Positions 26,752 to 35,291 of a stretch of DNA of 64,000 nt are shown one piece after another. The number at the start of each line of letters is the position of its first letter. Within the stretch, counting starts at the first letter, position 1. This DNA is from Planctomycetota bacterium (GTDB lineage: Bacteria; Planctomycetota; Phycisphaerae; SM23-33). Below the pieces are notes generated by a model. It ran no database searches. It saw only the letters and a program-made list of their open reading frames with translations, and was not told where the DNA came from. A program made the translations under genes and the position numbers. Location of the stretch: contig JAKJER010000005.1 in NCBI GenBank assembly GCA_022705325.1, positions 124,001 to 188,000 of the forward strand, in the 5' to 3' direction.

Positions 26752-27951
26752 ATGAAAGTATTTGTCGTAAACTGCGGCAGCAGTTCCATCAAGTATCAGT
26801 TGTTCTCCATGACCAATGAGGACGTGCTGGCCAAGGGCGTCCTGGAGCGGCTGGGCACGAACCAGGCCACGCTGCACCACCGGGCCCGCGGCCAGAGTTG
26901 GAAGCTGGCGGTGCAGGCCGCCAACCACACCGAGGGCCTGCGGACGATCCTCGACGTCCTGGTGGACGCCGAGAAGGGCGTGATGTCCACCATCGGCGAG
27001 ATCGAGGGCGTCGGGCACCGGGCGATCCACGGGGGCGAGGAGATCCGCGGCACGGTGCGGATCGACGAGTCGGTGCTGGAGGTCATCCGGCGTAACGCCG
27101 AACTGGCGCCGCTGCACAATCCGCCCAGCCTGGCCGGCATCGAGGGGGCGATGGCCGCCCTCCCGGACGTGCCGCACGTGGCCGTCTTCGACACGGCCTT
27201 CCTGTCGACCCTGCCGCCCAAGGCCCACCGCTACGCGGTGCCCGAACAGTGGTACACCGAGCACCACGTCCGCAAGTACGGCTTCCACGGCACGAGCCAC
27301 CGCTACGTGACGCTTCGGACGGCCGAGCTGTTGGGCAAGGGCGCCGATCAGGCCAACCTGATCACCGCGCACCTGGGCAACGGGTGCTCGATGACGGCGG
27401 TGGCCGGCGGGCAGGCGGTGGACCACTCGATGGGCCTGACCCCGCTGGAAGGCCTGGTCATGGGCACCCGCAGCGGCGACATCGACCCGTCGGTCGTCCT
27501 GTACATGCAGTCCAGGGGCTTCAGCCCGGCCGACGTGGACCGCGTGCTGAACAAGCAGTCGGGCCTGCTGGGGGTCAGCGGCTGCTCCAACGATATGCGG
27601 GACCTGCTGGGCGAGGCGGAGGGAGGCAACGAGCGGGCCGATCTGGCCCTGGAGATGTTCGTCTACCGCATCGCCAAGTACGTGGGGGCGTACTACACGA
27701 TCCTGCCCCGCTGCGACGCGGTGGTGCTTACCGGCGGGATCGGCGAAAACTCGCTGCCGATCCGCCAACGCATCGTGCGGTCGCTCGCGCGGCTGGGGGC
27801 CGAGTTGGACGACGCCCGCAACGCCGCCACCGTGAAAGGCCGGGCCGGGCCCATCACCACCGACGCGTCCGCCCTGGCAGTGTGGGTCGTGCCGACCAAC
27901 GAAGAACTGATGATCGCCCGCGACACCCGGCAGATGGTTCGCCCGCTCTGA
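26752..27951 (+). CDS. ackA: Acetate kinase
   Basis: 399 residues, the usual family length. The N-terminal NCGSSSIKYQLF, the GHRAIHGG block, KYGFHGTSHRYV, the nucleotide-binding LGNGCSMTAV and VLTGGIGENS are all present. It converts acetyl phosphate plus ADP to acetate plus ATP, the energy-conserving last step of acetate fermentation. A GAGGT site precedes the ATG. No phosphotransacetylase gene is adjacent, so pta must be elsewhere or acetyl phosphate comes from another route. It fits the pyruvate:ferredoxin oxidoreductase and hydrogenase in the window as part of an acetate plus H2 fermentation. Confidence 0.95.
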   Translation: MKVFVVNCGSSSIKYQLFSMTNEDVLAKGVLERLGTNQATLHHRARGQSWKLAVQAANHTEGLRTILDVLVDAEKGVMSTIGEIEGVGHRAIHGGEEIRGTVRIDESVLEVIRRNAELAPLHNPPSLAGIEGAMAALPDVPHVAVFDTAFLSTLPPKAHRYAVPEQWYTEHHVRKYGFHGTSHRYVTLRTAELLGKGADQANLITAHLGNGCSMTAVAGGQAVDHSMGLTPLEGLVMGTRSGDIDPSVVLYMQSRGFSPADVDRVLNKQSGLLGVSGCSNDMRDLLGEAEGGNERADLALEMFVYRIAKYVGAYYTILPRCDAVVLTGGIGENSLPIRQRIVRSLARLGAELDDARNAATVKGRAGPITTDASALAVWVVPTNEELMIARDTRQMVRPL

Positions 27952-27996
27952 CGCGGCGCGCAGCCCCAGACAAGACGCCAACAGAAGGAGAACCAG

Positions 27997-28659
27997 ATGA
28001 GACTCGCATCCGTCGTTTTCGCCGTCGCGCTGGCCGCGGCCGGCTACGCCCAGGACGCCAAGCCGCCGCTGCTGTTCGAGACGACCTTCGACAAGGGGAC
28101 CGATGCCTTCCAGCCCACCGACGCCAACGCCTGGAAGATCGTCGATCTGGAGGGCAACAAGGTCTACAACCAGTTCAAGCTCAGCAAGTACACGCCGCCC
28201 ACCCGCAGCCCGCACAACGTCTCGCTGGTCAAGGACATTCTCGTCAGCGACTTCGTCCTGACCTGCCGCGTGCAGTCCACCAGCAAGGCCGGCAACCATC
28301 GCGACATGTGCCTGTTCTTCAACTACCAGGACTCCAAGCATTTTTACTACGTGCACCTGGGCAAGGTCGCCGACCCCAACTCCTGCCAGATCATGATCGT
28401 CAACGACGCCCCGCGAACGCCCATCACCAAGAAGGCCGCCAAGGGCACGCCCTGGGACGAGAAGTGGCACGACGTCAAGATCGTCCGCAAGGTCGACAGC
28501 GGAAGCATCGAGATCTACTTCGACGATATGAAGGAGCCCCTGCTGACGGCCGAGGACAAGACGTTCACCTGGGGCCAGGTCGGCATCGGCTCGTTCGATG
28601 ACAGCGGCTACTGGGACGACCTGAAGCTGTGGGGCACCAAGGTCGCCAAGCCGAAGTAG
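27997..28659 (+). CDS. Exported concanavalin-A-like (DUF1080-type) protein
   Basis: 220 residues with a Sec signal peptide (MRLASVVFAVALAAAGYAQ). The body is a predicted jelly-roll with motifs typical of DUF1080/3-keto-disaccharide-hydrolase-like folds: FETTFDKG near the start, LTCRVQ, CLFFNYQDSKHFYYVHLGK, and the closing GIGSFDDSGYWDDLKLWG. Such proteins are numerous in planctomycetes and are thought to bind or process sugars. AAGGAG precedes the ATG. It starts 45 bases after ackA and precedes the metallophosphatase gene by about 70 bases on the same strand. Confidence 0.75.
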   Translation: MRLASVVFAVALAAAGYAQDAKPPLLFETTFDKGTDAFQPTDANAWKIVDLEGNKVYNQFKLSKYTPPTRSPHNVSLVKDILVSDFVLTCRVQSTSKAGNHRDMCLFFNYQDSKHFYYVHLGKVADPNSCQIMIVNDAPRTPITKKAAKGTPWDEKWHDVKIVRKVDSGSIEIYFDDMKEPLLTAEDKTFTWGQVGIGSFDDSGYWDDLKLWGTKVAKPK

Positions 28660-28732
28660 CCGCCCGTTCGCTCGCGACGGTCAACTGCACCGTCGGTTCC
28701 CCGCCCGTGCCCAAGAGCCGGGGAGGCGCCCT

Positions 28733-29644
28733 ATGCGCAAGCGACATGCGATTCTGCGTTCGGGTCTGCTCCTTTTGGCGGCTTGGGGCGCGTGCGTTCA
28801 GGCGGCCCAGCCGCAGCACACGTGGAGCGGCGTGGAGCGGATCGTCGCCGTCGGCGACGTGCATGGCGACTTCGACCAGTTCGTCAAGACGCTCCGGGCG
28901 GCAGGGGGCGTCGACAAGAAGCTGAACTGGTCGGCCGGCAAGACGCATCTCGTGCAGGTCGGGGACGTGCTGGATCGCGGGCCCGACAGCCGCAAGGTGA
29001 TGGACCTGCTGATGAAGCTGGAGGTGCAGGCCGCCGAGGCCGGCGGCGCGGTCCACGCGCTGATCGGCAATCACGAGGAGATGGTCCTGCGCGGAGACTG
29101 GCGCTACGTGAACGCCGCCGAGAAGAAATCGTTCGGCGGCGAAGAGGGGCTTCGCAAGGCCATGGCGGCGGAGGGCAGGTACGGCCGGTGGATCCGCGGG
29201 CACAACGCCGTCATCAAGATCAACGACGTGCTGTTCCTGCACGGCGGCCTGAGCCCGAAGTACGCGGGCAAGTCGCTGGACGAGTTGAACCGCGGCATTC
29301 GCGACGGGCTGGGCAAGGGCGGCATGGGCAGGGACTCGGCCGGGCCGCTGTGGTACCGCGGCCTGGCATGCGGAGATCCGGGAGAGATCCAGCAGACTAT
29401 GGAGACGATTCTCAAGACGCACGGTGTAGCCCACGTCGTCATCGGTCATACCGTGGCGAACGAGATTACGCCCAGTCTGAACGGGAGGCTCATCCTGATC
29501 GACGTGGGGATAAGTCGGGTCTACGACGGCCCGGCCTGCTGCCTGGCGATCGAGAAGGGCACGTTCTTTGCGGTGACGGCCGGCCAGCCGAAAGTGGAAC
29601 TGGAGATGGTCGCCCCGGTCCGCGAGAAGAGCCCCGACCGCTGA
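28733..29644 (+). CDS. Exported metallophosphoesterase (protein-phosphatase-like)
   Basis: 303 residues with a signal peptide (first ~25 residues, ending VQAA). The calcineurin-like metal-binding motifs occur in order: GDVHGDFDQF (D42, H44), GDVLDRGPDSR, GNHEEMVLRG, and later FLHGGLSPKYAG and VIGHTVANE. The arrangement resembles the Shewanella-like protein phosphatase group, which uses a dinuclear metal centre. The export signal means that it acts outside the cytoplasm. The substrate is unknown. Its 3' end converges on the Dabb-family lipoprotein gene. Confidence 0.88.
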   Translation: MRKRHAILRSGLLLLAAWGACVQAAQPQHTWSGVERIVAVGDVHGDFDQFVKTLRAAGGVDKKLNWSAGKTHLVQVGDVLDRGPDSRKVMDLLMKLEVQAAEAGGAVHALIGNHEEMVLRGDWRYVNAAEKKSFGGEEGLRKAMAAEGRYGRWIRGHNAVIKINDVLFLHGGLSPKYAGKSLDELNRGIRDGLGKGGMGRDSAGPLWYRGLACGDPGEIQQTMETILKTHGVAHVVIGHTVANEITPSLNGRLILIDVGISRVYDGPACCLAIEKGTFFAVTAGQPKVELEMVAPVREKSPDR

Positions 29645-29740
29645 GCGACCATGGGGCAGTTCGGTCCTCCGGCGAGCGAACCATTGCGCGCGGCACGCGG
29701 GCATGGAGGTCCGACCCGCCGGATGCGGACGCTTCCTGAC

Positions 29741-30178
29741 TTAGTCCTTGGCGACGTAATCGATCACGAGCACCTTGTCCAGGTACGGGCGGAGGGTCGC
29801 GCCGAACTCCTTGTGGGCCGGGTGGGGCAGGTAGGCGTCGCGGTCGGCGGGCGTGGCGAAGGTCAGGAAGAAGCAGTGCGTGAAGCCCTGGGCCTTGCCC
29901 TCGGGGCTGATGTCCGTGCCCCACTCGAAGGCCATGATCTGCGGGATGTGAGAGGGCAACTCGCGAAACTTCTTCTCGACGGCCTGGACCTGCTGGGGCG
30001 TGGCGGTGTCCTTGAACTTGAAGAGCACCACGTGGCGGACCGTGCCCTGGAAGAACTGGCCGGCCTTCTCGGCAGTCAGCTTGGCCGGCTGGGCGGACTT
30101 GGGGGACTCGACCCGGATGTCGGCGCAGGCGGCGACGAGAAACGGGAGGGCGGCGAACAGGAAGAGGACGTTCTTCAT
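29741..30178 (-). CDS. Dabb-family (stress-responsive alpha/beta barrel) lipoprotein
   Basis: 145 residues from the ATG at 30178, with AAGGAGA seven bases ahead. The N-terminus is a lipoprotein signal with lipobox VAAC. The body matches the dimeric alpha/beta-barrel 'Dabb' domain: VRHVVLFKFKDTATPQQ near the start, LPSHIPQIMAFEWGTDIS, FLTFATPADRDAYLPHPAHK. The biochemical role of this domain is unclear in general. It is divergent from the exported flavin reductase gene over a 143-base region that probably holds both promoters. Confidence 0.83.
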   Translation of the reverse strand: MKNVLFLFAALPFLVAACADIRVESPKSAQPAKLTAEKAGQFFQGTVRHVVLFKFKDTATPQQVQAVEKKFRELPSHIPQIMAFEWGTDISPEGKAQGFTHCFFLTFATPADRDAYLPHPAHKEFGATLRPYLDKVLVIDYVAKD

Positions 30179-30321
30179 GGCAGTCTCCTTGTTGGCAGGG
30201 AGAACGCAAGCGGCGGCGGGGGATTGCGGGTCCGTCGGGTGCGGTCTTTCCTCTTTCGTGCGCCCGGGCGGCGCGGTAGGATTCAGCCGGTCTGACTTTC
30301 GCAGCCATAAGGAGAGCGACA

Positions 30322-31002
30322 ATGACCGATTCGTCGTGCAGCAGGCGTCGCGTGTTGTCCGCCGCGGGGGCCGCCCTGGCCGCCGGTACGCTGGCAAGCG
30401 GCGCGTCCGCCCAGGACGCCGCCAAGGACGACAAGATCAAGATCCTGGCCATCTCCGGCAGCGCCCGCAAGGGCAAGACGACCGCCGCCGGGCTCCAGGC
30501 CGTGCTGGAGGCGGCCAAGGCGGTCTCGCCAGCCGTCGAGGTCGAGTTGATCGAGCTGTCGGGCATGAAGTTCGAGCCTCCCGGCAGCAAGGCCGCCGAC
30601 GACTTCGAGGCCCTGGCGGCCAAGCTGACCGATCCGAAGGTGGCGGGCATCGTGCTGGGTTCGCCCACGTACTTCGCCAACATGTCCGGACTGATGAAGA
30701 GCTTCCTGGACAAGTGGACCGTCTTCCGCAAGGGTTTCGCCCTGAAGGACAAGGTGGCCGCATCGCTGGCGGTGGGCGGGGCCCGCAACGGCGGGCAGGA
30801 ACTGGTCAACGAGTCCATGAAGTGGGTGCTGATGTCCATGCAGATGGTCCTGGTGGGCGACGGCGAGCCGACGGTCCACCGCGGCGCGACGCTGTGGAAC
30901 CAGAAGGACGACGTGACGGCCGACGAGTGGGGCATGGGCACGGCCACCGCTCTGGGCACGCGTGTGGCGCAGACGGCGCTGAAGATTCGCGGACTCAAGT
31001 AG
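30322..31002 (+). CDS. Tat-exported NADPH-dependent FMN reductase-like flavoprotein
   Basis: 226 residues. A twin-arginine-like signal (CSRRRVLSAAGAALAAGTLASGASA) precedes a flavodoxin-like fold: IKILAISGSARKGKTTAAGL binds FMN phosphate, and GSPTYFANMSGLMKSFLDK is the family's second flavin contact. Such proteins reduce FMN, quinones or iron complexes using NAD(P)H. A Tat signal suggests export with FMN already bound; a periplasmic source of electrons would then be needed, because NAD(P)H is cytoplasmic. The start ATG follows AAGGAGAG. Confidence 0.82.
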   Translation: MTDSSCSRRRVLSAAGAALAAGTLASGASAQDAAKDDKIKILAISGSARKGKTTAAGLQAVLEAAKAVSPAVEVELIELSGMKFEPPGSKAADDFEALAAKLTDPKVAGIVLGSPTYFANMSGLMKSFLDKWTVFRKGFALKDKVAASLAVGGARNGGQELVNESMKWVLMSMQMVLVGDGEPTVHRGATLWNQKDDVTADEWGMGTATALGTRVAQTALKIRGLK

Positions 31003-31137
31003 CTTTCGGTTCTGAACTGTCGATTGACGGGTGGCGCCGGATAGCCTCTCGCGCCCGCCGAAGCTCGCGGACCTGCCCCTCGGGGGGAGGCCCTCCGTGG
31101 GCTTTGGCGTGGACGGCGAGGACGAAGCGAACCGTCA

Positions 31138-31186
31138 GGATTCAACGGTCAACAGTCAATGGTCAACGAACAATGATTAACGATTG
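31138..31186. repeat. Degenerate GGTCAACA-type intergenic repeat around a start codon
   Basis: The stretch contains repeated variants of TCAACGGTCAACAGTCAA and ends in the start region of the creatininase gene, with ATG at 31173 inside it. It resembles the ACGGACA heptamer array at 43658-43741 in composition and phrase. The preceding bases from 31003 hold no recognisable gene. Confidence 0.45.
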
Positions 31187-31949
31187 GGAACTGATCACGA
31201 CCAATCTCGGGCGCCTCCAGGAGAGGCGGATCGAGGTGGCGGTGTTGCCGGCGGCGGCCGTCGAGGCGCACAACCGCCATCTGCCCGAGGGGCAGGACCT
31301 GCTGCACACGCAGCACGTGGCCCGCGAATCGTGCCGGCGGGCGCACGAGCGGGGGGCGCAGGTGATGCTCCTGCCGGCCCTGCCGTTCGGCGTGGACTGC
31401 AACCAGCTCGCCTTTCCGCTGGCCGTTCACGTCAGCCAGGCGACCCTGGACGCGATGGTCCGCGACGTGATCGCCTCGCTGCGCCGCCACGGCGTTCGCA
31501 AGATCGTCCTGGTCAACGGGCACGGCGGCAACGACTTCGTCCCGCTGGTCCGCCAGGTCCAGTGCGACCTGGACGTGCACGTCTTCCTGTGCAACTGGTG
31601 GACGGTGGGGCACGATCGCTACAGCGAGTTCTTCGACCACGCGGACGATCACGCCGGGCAGATGGAGACGGCGGTCGGCCTGGCCATCTGTCCCGAACTG
31701 GTCGAGTTGGAGCGGGCGGGCAGCGGCCTGGCCAGGCCCTTCCGGTTCGAGGCCCTGCGCAAGGGCTGGGTCCGCACCAGCCGCGACTTCGCCCGTCTCA
31801 ACGACCACTGCGCCGCGGGCGACCCGGGCGGCGCGACCGCCGAGGCCGGGCGGGCGTACCTGGAGCTGAGCATTTCGCGGATCGCGGACTTCCTGGTGGA
31901 GTTGGCCGGCTCGCCCATCGACGAGCACTTCCCGCACGAGGGGCCATGA
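31173..31949 (+). CDS. Creatininase-family amidohydrolase
   Basis: 258 residues. Conserved metal-site regions of the creatininase family are visible: VLPAAAVEAHNRHLPEGQD (Glu/His/Asp), LVNGHGGND and DHAGQMETAVGL. Members include creatininase and enzymes that open lactams or formamides in cofactor and pyrimidine metabolism, so the substrate is not predictable. The start at 31173 lies inside a repeat tract and has no evident Shine-Dalgarno sequence, so it is uncertain. The stop codon overlaps the start of the MFS gene (ATGA), which suggests that the permease imports the substrate or a related compound. Confidence 0.85.
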   Translation: MINDWELITTNLGRLQERRIEVAVLPAAAVEAHNRHLPEGQDLLHTQHVARESCRRAHERGAQVMLLPALPFGVDCNQLAFPLAVHVSQATLDAMVRDVIASLRRHGVRKIVLVNGHGGNDFVPLVRQVQCDLDVHVFLCNWWTVGHDRYSEFFDHADDHAGQMETAVGLAICPELVELERAGSGLARPFRFEALRKGWVRTSRDFARLNDHCAAGDPGGATAEAGRAYLELSISRIADFLVELAGSPIDEHFPHEGP

Positions 31950-33157
31950 GCGGTCTTCGCCGGTTGCTGCTGCTGACCTTCCTGGAGAGCTTCGCCACCA
32001 TCCTGGTCGAGCGGGCGGCCTACTTCTTTGCCCACCACGCGCTGGGGTTTACGGACCAGGCGAACCTGTGGCTGGCGCTGGCGTTCGGGGCGGTGTACGC
32101 CGCCGCGGCCGTGGCGAGCCACTCGGTGACGGTCCGCATCGGCGAGAGGAGGCTGCTGCTGTTCACGCTGGTCGGGCAGCTTGTCGTCCACGCCGCGCTG
32201 GCGTTGTGGGCGGCCCCCGCGGCCCTGTTCGGCGGCATGATCCTCCTGGGCGGGCTGAACGGGCTCAAGTGGCCGGTCGTCGAGAGCTACGTCAGCGCGG
32301 GGCACGCGCCGGCTGACACGGTCCGGGCGGTGGGGCGTTTCAACATCTCGTGGTCCGGCGCCGTGCCGCTGGCCCTGGCGGCGGCCGGGCCGATCATCGA
32401 CGCCTGGCCCAATGGCATCTTCCTGGCGGCGGCGGTCCTGAACGTGGTGTCCCTCGGATTGTCGCTGCCGCTGGCGCCCCGCCCGCTGCACCTGGCGGAC
32501 GACCACCCCGATCGCCCCGCCCTGGGCGAGCTGCGCCGTTGCGGGCAACTGCTGGTGTCCAGTCGCTGGATCATGCTGGCCAGCTACGCCCTGATGTGGG
32601 TGCTGGCGGCGCTGATCCCCCGCCTGTTCCAGACGCTGGGCTATTCCGTCAGCCACTCGACAGCGCTGAGCGGGCTGATCGACGTCTGCCGCTGGCTCAC
32701 CTTCGTCGTGCTGACCCTCTGGGCGGGCTGGCGCGGGCGGAGCGGCCCCATCGTGTTGAGCATGATCGGGCTGCCCGCGGGCTTCTTCCTGGTCCTCTAC
32801 GGGCCCGCCATCGCGTCCGGGCTGGGCGGCGATGCGGTGGGACTGGCGGCCGTCCTGGCCGGCGAGGTCCTGTTCGGACTGGCCGCCGGCATGACGTACT
32901 TCTGCGCGCTGTACTACGCCATGATCGTCAAGAACGCCTCGGTGGCCGCGGGCGGGGGGCACGAGGGGCTGATCGGGTCGGGCTTCTTCCTCGGTCCAGC
33001 CGCCGGGCTGCTCGGGGCCATGATCTGCCCGGGACCCGTCGGCATCACCATCGGCGTGTTGCCCATCCTGATGGTCGGCGTGGGCGGCGGCCTCCGGGCG
33101 CTGGTCCGAACGACTGGACGCAGAGAAGCAGAGACGCAGAGAGAAGAAGAGAGATAA
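31946..33157 (+). CDS. MFS-type transporter
   Basis: 403 residues with about 12 hydrophobic helices and the loop charge pattern of the major facilitator superfamily. A conserved-looking loop (RIGERRLLLF) follows the second or third helix, and a long cytoplasmic loop (PLHLADDHPDRPALGELRRC) divides the two halves. It is translationally coupled to the creatininase gene. The final ~13 residues (GRREAETQREEER) are encoded entirely by a simple intergenic repeat (33116-33157), so the original stop codon was probably further upstream. Substrate unknown. Confidence 0.82.
   Translation: MSGLRRLLLLTFLESFATILVERAAYFFAHHALGFTDQANLWLALAFGAVYAAAAVASHSVTVRIGERRLLLFTLVGQLVVHAALALWAAPAALFGGMILLGGLNGLKWPVVESYVSAGHAPADTVRAVGRFNISWSGAVPLALAAAGPIIDAWPNGIFLAAAVLNVVSLGLSLPLAPRPLHLADDHPDRPALGELRRCGQLLVSSRWIMLASYALMWVLAALIPRLFQTLGYSVSHSTALSGLIDVCRWLTFVVLTLWAGWRGRSGPIVLSMIGLPAGFFLVLYGPAIASGLGGDAVGLAAVLAGEVLFGLAAGMTYFCALYYAMIVKNASVAAGGGHEGLIGSGFFLGPAAGLLGAMICPGPVGITIGVLPILMVGVGGGLRALVRTTGRREAETQREEER
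33116..33157. repeat. GACGCAGAG-type simple repeat forming the 3' end of the MFS gene
   Basis: The sequence consists of GACGCAGAGAAGCAGAGACG followed by CAGAGAGAAGAAGAGAG, nearly identical to the two copies at 34697-34728 and 34745-34775. It runs in frame with the transporter and supplies its last codons and stop. Confidence 0.65.
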
Positions 33158-33200
33158 GGCCGCAAGGGCGCGGTATCGCGTTCTGGGCCGAATACAAACA

Positions 33201-33234
33201 AAAACCCACCCCTGACCGCTAAGGGGTGGGCTTT
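33201..33234. terminator. Bidirectional intrinsic terminator between the MFS gene and xylA
   Basis: A 9-bp perfect inverted repeat (CCCACCCCT at 33205-33213 and AGGGGTGGG at 33222-33230) with an 8-base loop. It is preceded by AAAA on the left and followed by CTTTG on the right, so it can serve converging transcripts on both strands. Confidence 0.75.
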
Positions 33235-33266
33235 GCTTCAAATCAGCAAGTCAACGAGTCACCGAA

Positions 33267-34589
33267 TCACAGGTACTCGTTGATGATGTTCTCAAGCATT
33301 TCGACCCGGCCGGAGGCGTTGGGATCGGCCTCGCCCTTCTTGACCATGTACTTCTTGAGGCAGGCCATGGAGCACTTGCCGGTCTCGATGTCGGCGCCGA
33401 GTCCCTTGTCCCACGAGGCGTATCGCTTCTGGAGGAAGTCCTTGAGCACGCCGTCTTTGCGGATGGCGGCGGCGGCCTTCAGGCCGCGGGCGAAGGCGTC
33501 CATCCCGCCGATGTGGGCGTGGAAGAGGTCGACCGGCTCGAAGCTCTCGCGGGCGACGTGGGCGTCGAAATTCAACCCGCCGGTGACGAAGCCGCCCATG
33601 TTCATGATGGTCAGCATCGAGAACGTGCAGTCGTACAGGTCGGTGGGGAACTGGTCGGTGTCCCAGCCGAGCAACATGTCGCCGCGGTTGGCGTCGACGC
33701 TGCCGAGGATGCCGACGCTGGAGGCGAACTCCAGCTCGTGGATGAAGCTGTGCCCGGCCAGCGTGGCGTGGTTGGCCTCGATGTTCAGCTTGAGGTGGTC
33801 CACCAGGCCGTAGCGCTGGAGGAAAGCGTAGCAGGCGGCCGAGTCGCTGTCGTACTGGTGCTTGGTGGGCTCCTTGGGCTTGGGCTCGATGTAGAACTGC
33901 CCGTCGAAGCCGATCTGCTTCTTGTAGTCGACGGCCAGGTGGAGGAACTTGGCCAGGTGGTCGAGTTCGCGGCCCATGTTGGTGTTGAGCAGGGTCTTGT
34001 AGCCCTCGCGCCCGCCCCAGAAGGTGTAGCCCTGCCCGCCGAGTTCCTTGGTCACTTCCATGGCCTTGGCGACCTGGGCGGCGGCGTATGCGAAGACGTC
34101 GGCGTTGCAGCTCGTGGCCGCCCCGTGCATGTATCGCGGATGGCTGAACAGGTTGGCCGTGCCCCACAGCAGCTTGACGCCCGTGCGCCTCTGCTCGGCC
34201 TTGAGGACCTTGACGACCTCGTCTAGGTTGCGGTTGGTAGCCGCCAGCGTCTTGCCCTCGGGGGCTACGTCGCGGTCGTGGAAGCAGTAGAACTGCACGC
34301 CGAGCTTCTGGAAGAACTCGAAGGCCGCCCGCACGCGATTCTGGGCGTTGGCGACGCTGTTGCTGCCGTCGTCCCACGGCATGAGCCGCGTCGGCCCGCC
34401 AAACTGATCCGCGCAGCCGTTGCGGAACGCGTGCCAGTAGGCCACGCTGAAGCGGAGATGGTCGGCCATTGTCTTGCCTTCCACCTTCTTCTTGGCGTTA
34501 TAGTGCTTGAAGGCCAGCGGGTTCTTGGACTTGGGGCCCTCGTACTGGATCTTCTTGATGCCGGGGAACGCTTCCTGCTTTCTCGCCAT
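33267..34589 (-). CDS. xylA: Xylose isomerase
   Basis: 440 residues from the ATG at 34589, chosen because GGGAG lies 9 bases ahead and the N-terminus then matches class II xylose isomerases; an ATG at 34598 sits directly on that site. The catalytic His is in [14 protein letters not shown]. Metal-site blocks [43 protein letters not shown] and [13 protein letters not shown] are intact. It interconverts xylose and xylulose (also glucose and fructose) with Mg or Mn. No xylulokinase or sugar transporter is adjacent, so the operon context is absent. Confidence 0.96.
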   Translation of the reverse strand: MARKQEAFPGIKKIQYEGPKSKNPLAFKHYNAKKKVEGKTMADHLRFSVAYWHAFRNGCADQFGGPTRLMPWDDGSNSVANAQNRVRAAFEFFQKLGVQFYCFHDRDVAPEGKTLAATNRNLDEVVKVLKAEQRRTGVKLLWGTANLFSHPRYMHGAATSCNADVFAYAAAQVAKAMEVTKELGGQGYTFWGGREGYKTLLNTNMGRELDHLAKFLHLAVDYKKQIGFDGQFYIEPKPKEPTKHQYDSDSAACYAFLQRYGLVDHLKLNIEANHATLAGHSFIHELEFASSVGILGSVDANRGDMLLGWDTDQFPTDLYDCTFSMLTIMNMGGFVTGGLNFDAHVARESFEPVDLFHAHIGGMDAFARGLKAAAAIRKDGVLKDFLQKRYASWDKGLGADIETGKCSMACLKKYMVKKGEADPNASGRVEMLENIINEYL

Positions 34590-34696
34590 GGTTGTCATCT
34601 CCCAAAGATAATCGATCGCGATTGGCGGATTGTACGGCCCGGGCGGGGGGAGAAGCAAGATGGTCGATTGTCGAGCGGCGATTTTCGATTGGAGGA

Positions 34697-34775
34697 GGAC
34701 GCAGAGGAGCAGAGACGCAGAGAGAATAGCGGGAGTGGAAAGAAGGACGCAGAGGAGCAGAGACGCAGAGAGAAG
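34697..34775. repeat. Two copies of the GACGCAGAGGAGCAGAGACG simple repeat, 48 bp apart
   Basis: The phrase GGACGCAGAGGAGCAGAGAC followed by GCAGAGAGA occurs at 34697-34728 and again at 34745-34775. A third copy forms the end of the MFS gene at 33116-33157. A TCGATTTTCG-type tract lies just before it (34663-34692). The gap holds no gene. Confidence 0.65.
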
Positions 34776-34787
34776 ATTCGGATGCGG

Positions 34788-35249
34788 CTACTTCCGCAGG
34801 CCGGGCAGTCCGGCCCGCTCGGCCAGCGTCACACAGACGCCGCAGACCGCGCCGCAGACCGCGCCGGCGATGGTGCCGCAGATCAGGCCCAGAACGAGGC
34901 CCACGAGCACGAAGAGAAAGGCCTCTTCAACCTTGGGGAGCAGGAACAGCGCCAGCGGCAGGTGGATGGCGAGGGTGGAGATGACGCCCGCGGAGGCGCC
35001 GTAGATGGCTCCCATTAGACAACCCGCGACTCGCGGTCTTCCGGGCGGGAGGGTCATCCACCGGCACCAGAGGCGGGCGACGCCCATGCCGCTGGCCAAG
35101 CCCAGCAGGGGCCCCAGCAGTGCCGGGACCATTCCGCCAACAGCGTAAACCAGCCCCGCCAAGAGGCCCATAGCTCCCCCCACTACGCCGCCGGTCCACA
35201 GAACCGGGCGCCAGACAGCTACGGGACGCGGTTTCTCGTCTGGGACCAG
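34788..35249 (-). CDS. Small Gly/Ala-rich membrane protein, probable CTG start
   Basis: 153 residues if translation starts at the CTG at 35249, which has AAGGAG six bases upstream; the first GTG (35183) and ATG (35171) have no well-spaced site. The 22 codons between look coding, with a charged N-terminus (PDEKPRP) leading into the first helix. Four hydrophobic segments rich in Gly, Ala, Leu and Val follow, with Gly-zipper-like spacing (GAIYGASAG, GLICGTIAGAVCGAVCGV), which suggests tight helix packing. I do not recognise a family. The frame is the same as the upstream 607-residue gene and begins immediately after its stop codon. Confidence 0.65.
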   Translation of the reverse strand: MVPDEKPRPVAVWRPVLWTGGVVGGAMGLLAGLVYAVGGMVPALLGPLLGLASGMGVARLWCRWMTLPPGRPRVAGCLMGAIYGASAGVISTLAIHLPLALFLLPKVEEAFLFVLVGLVLGLICGTIAGAVCGAVCGVCVTLAERAGLPGLRK

Positions 35250-35291
35250 TGGAATCTCCTTCCACCTCTTCGGATGTCCTATCGGGCAATT

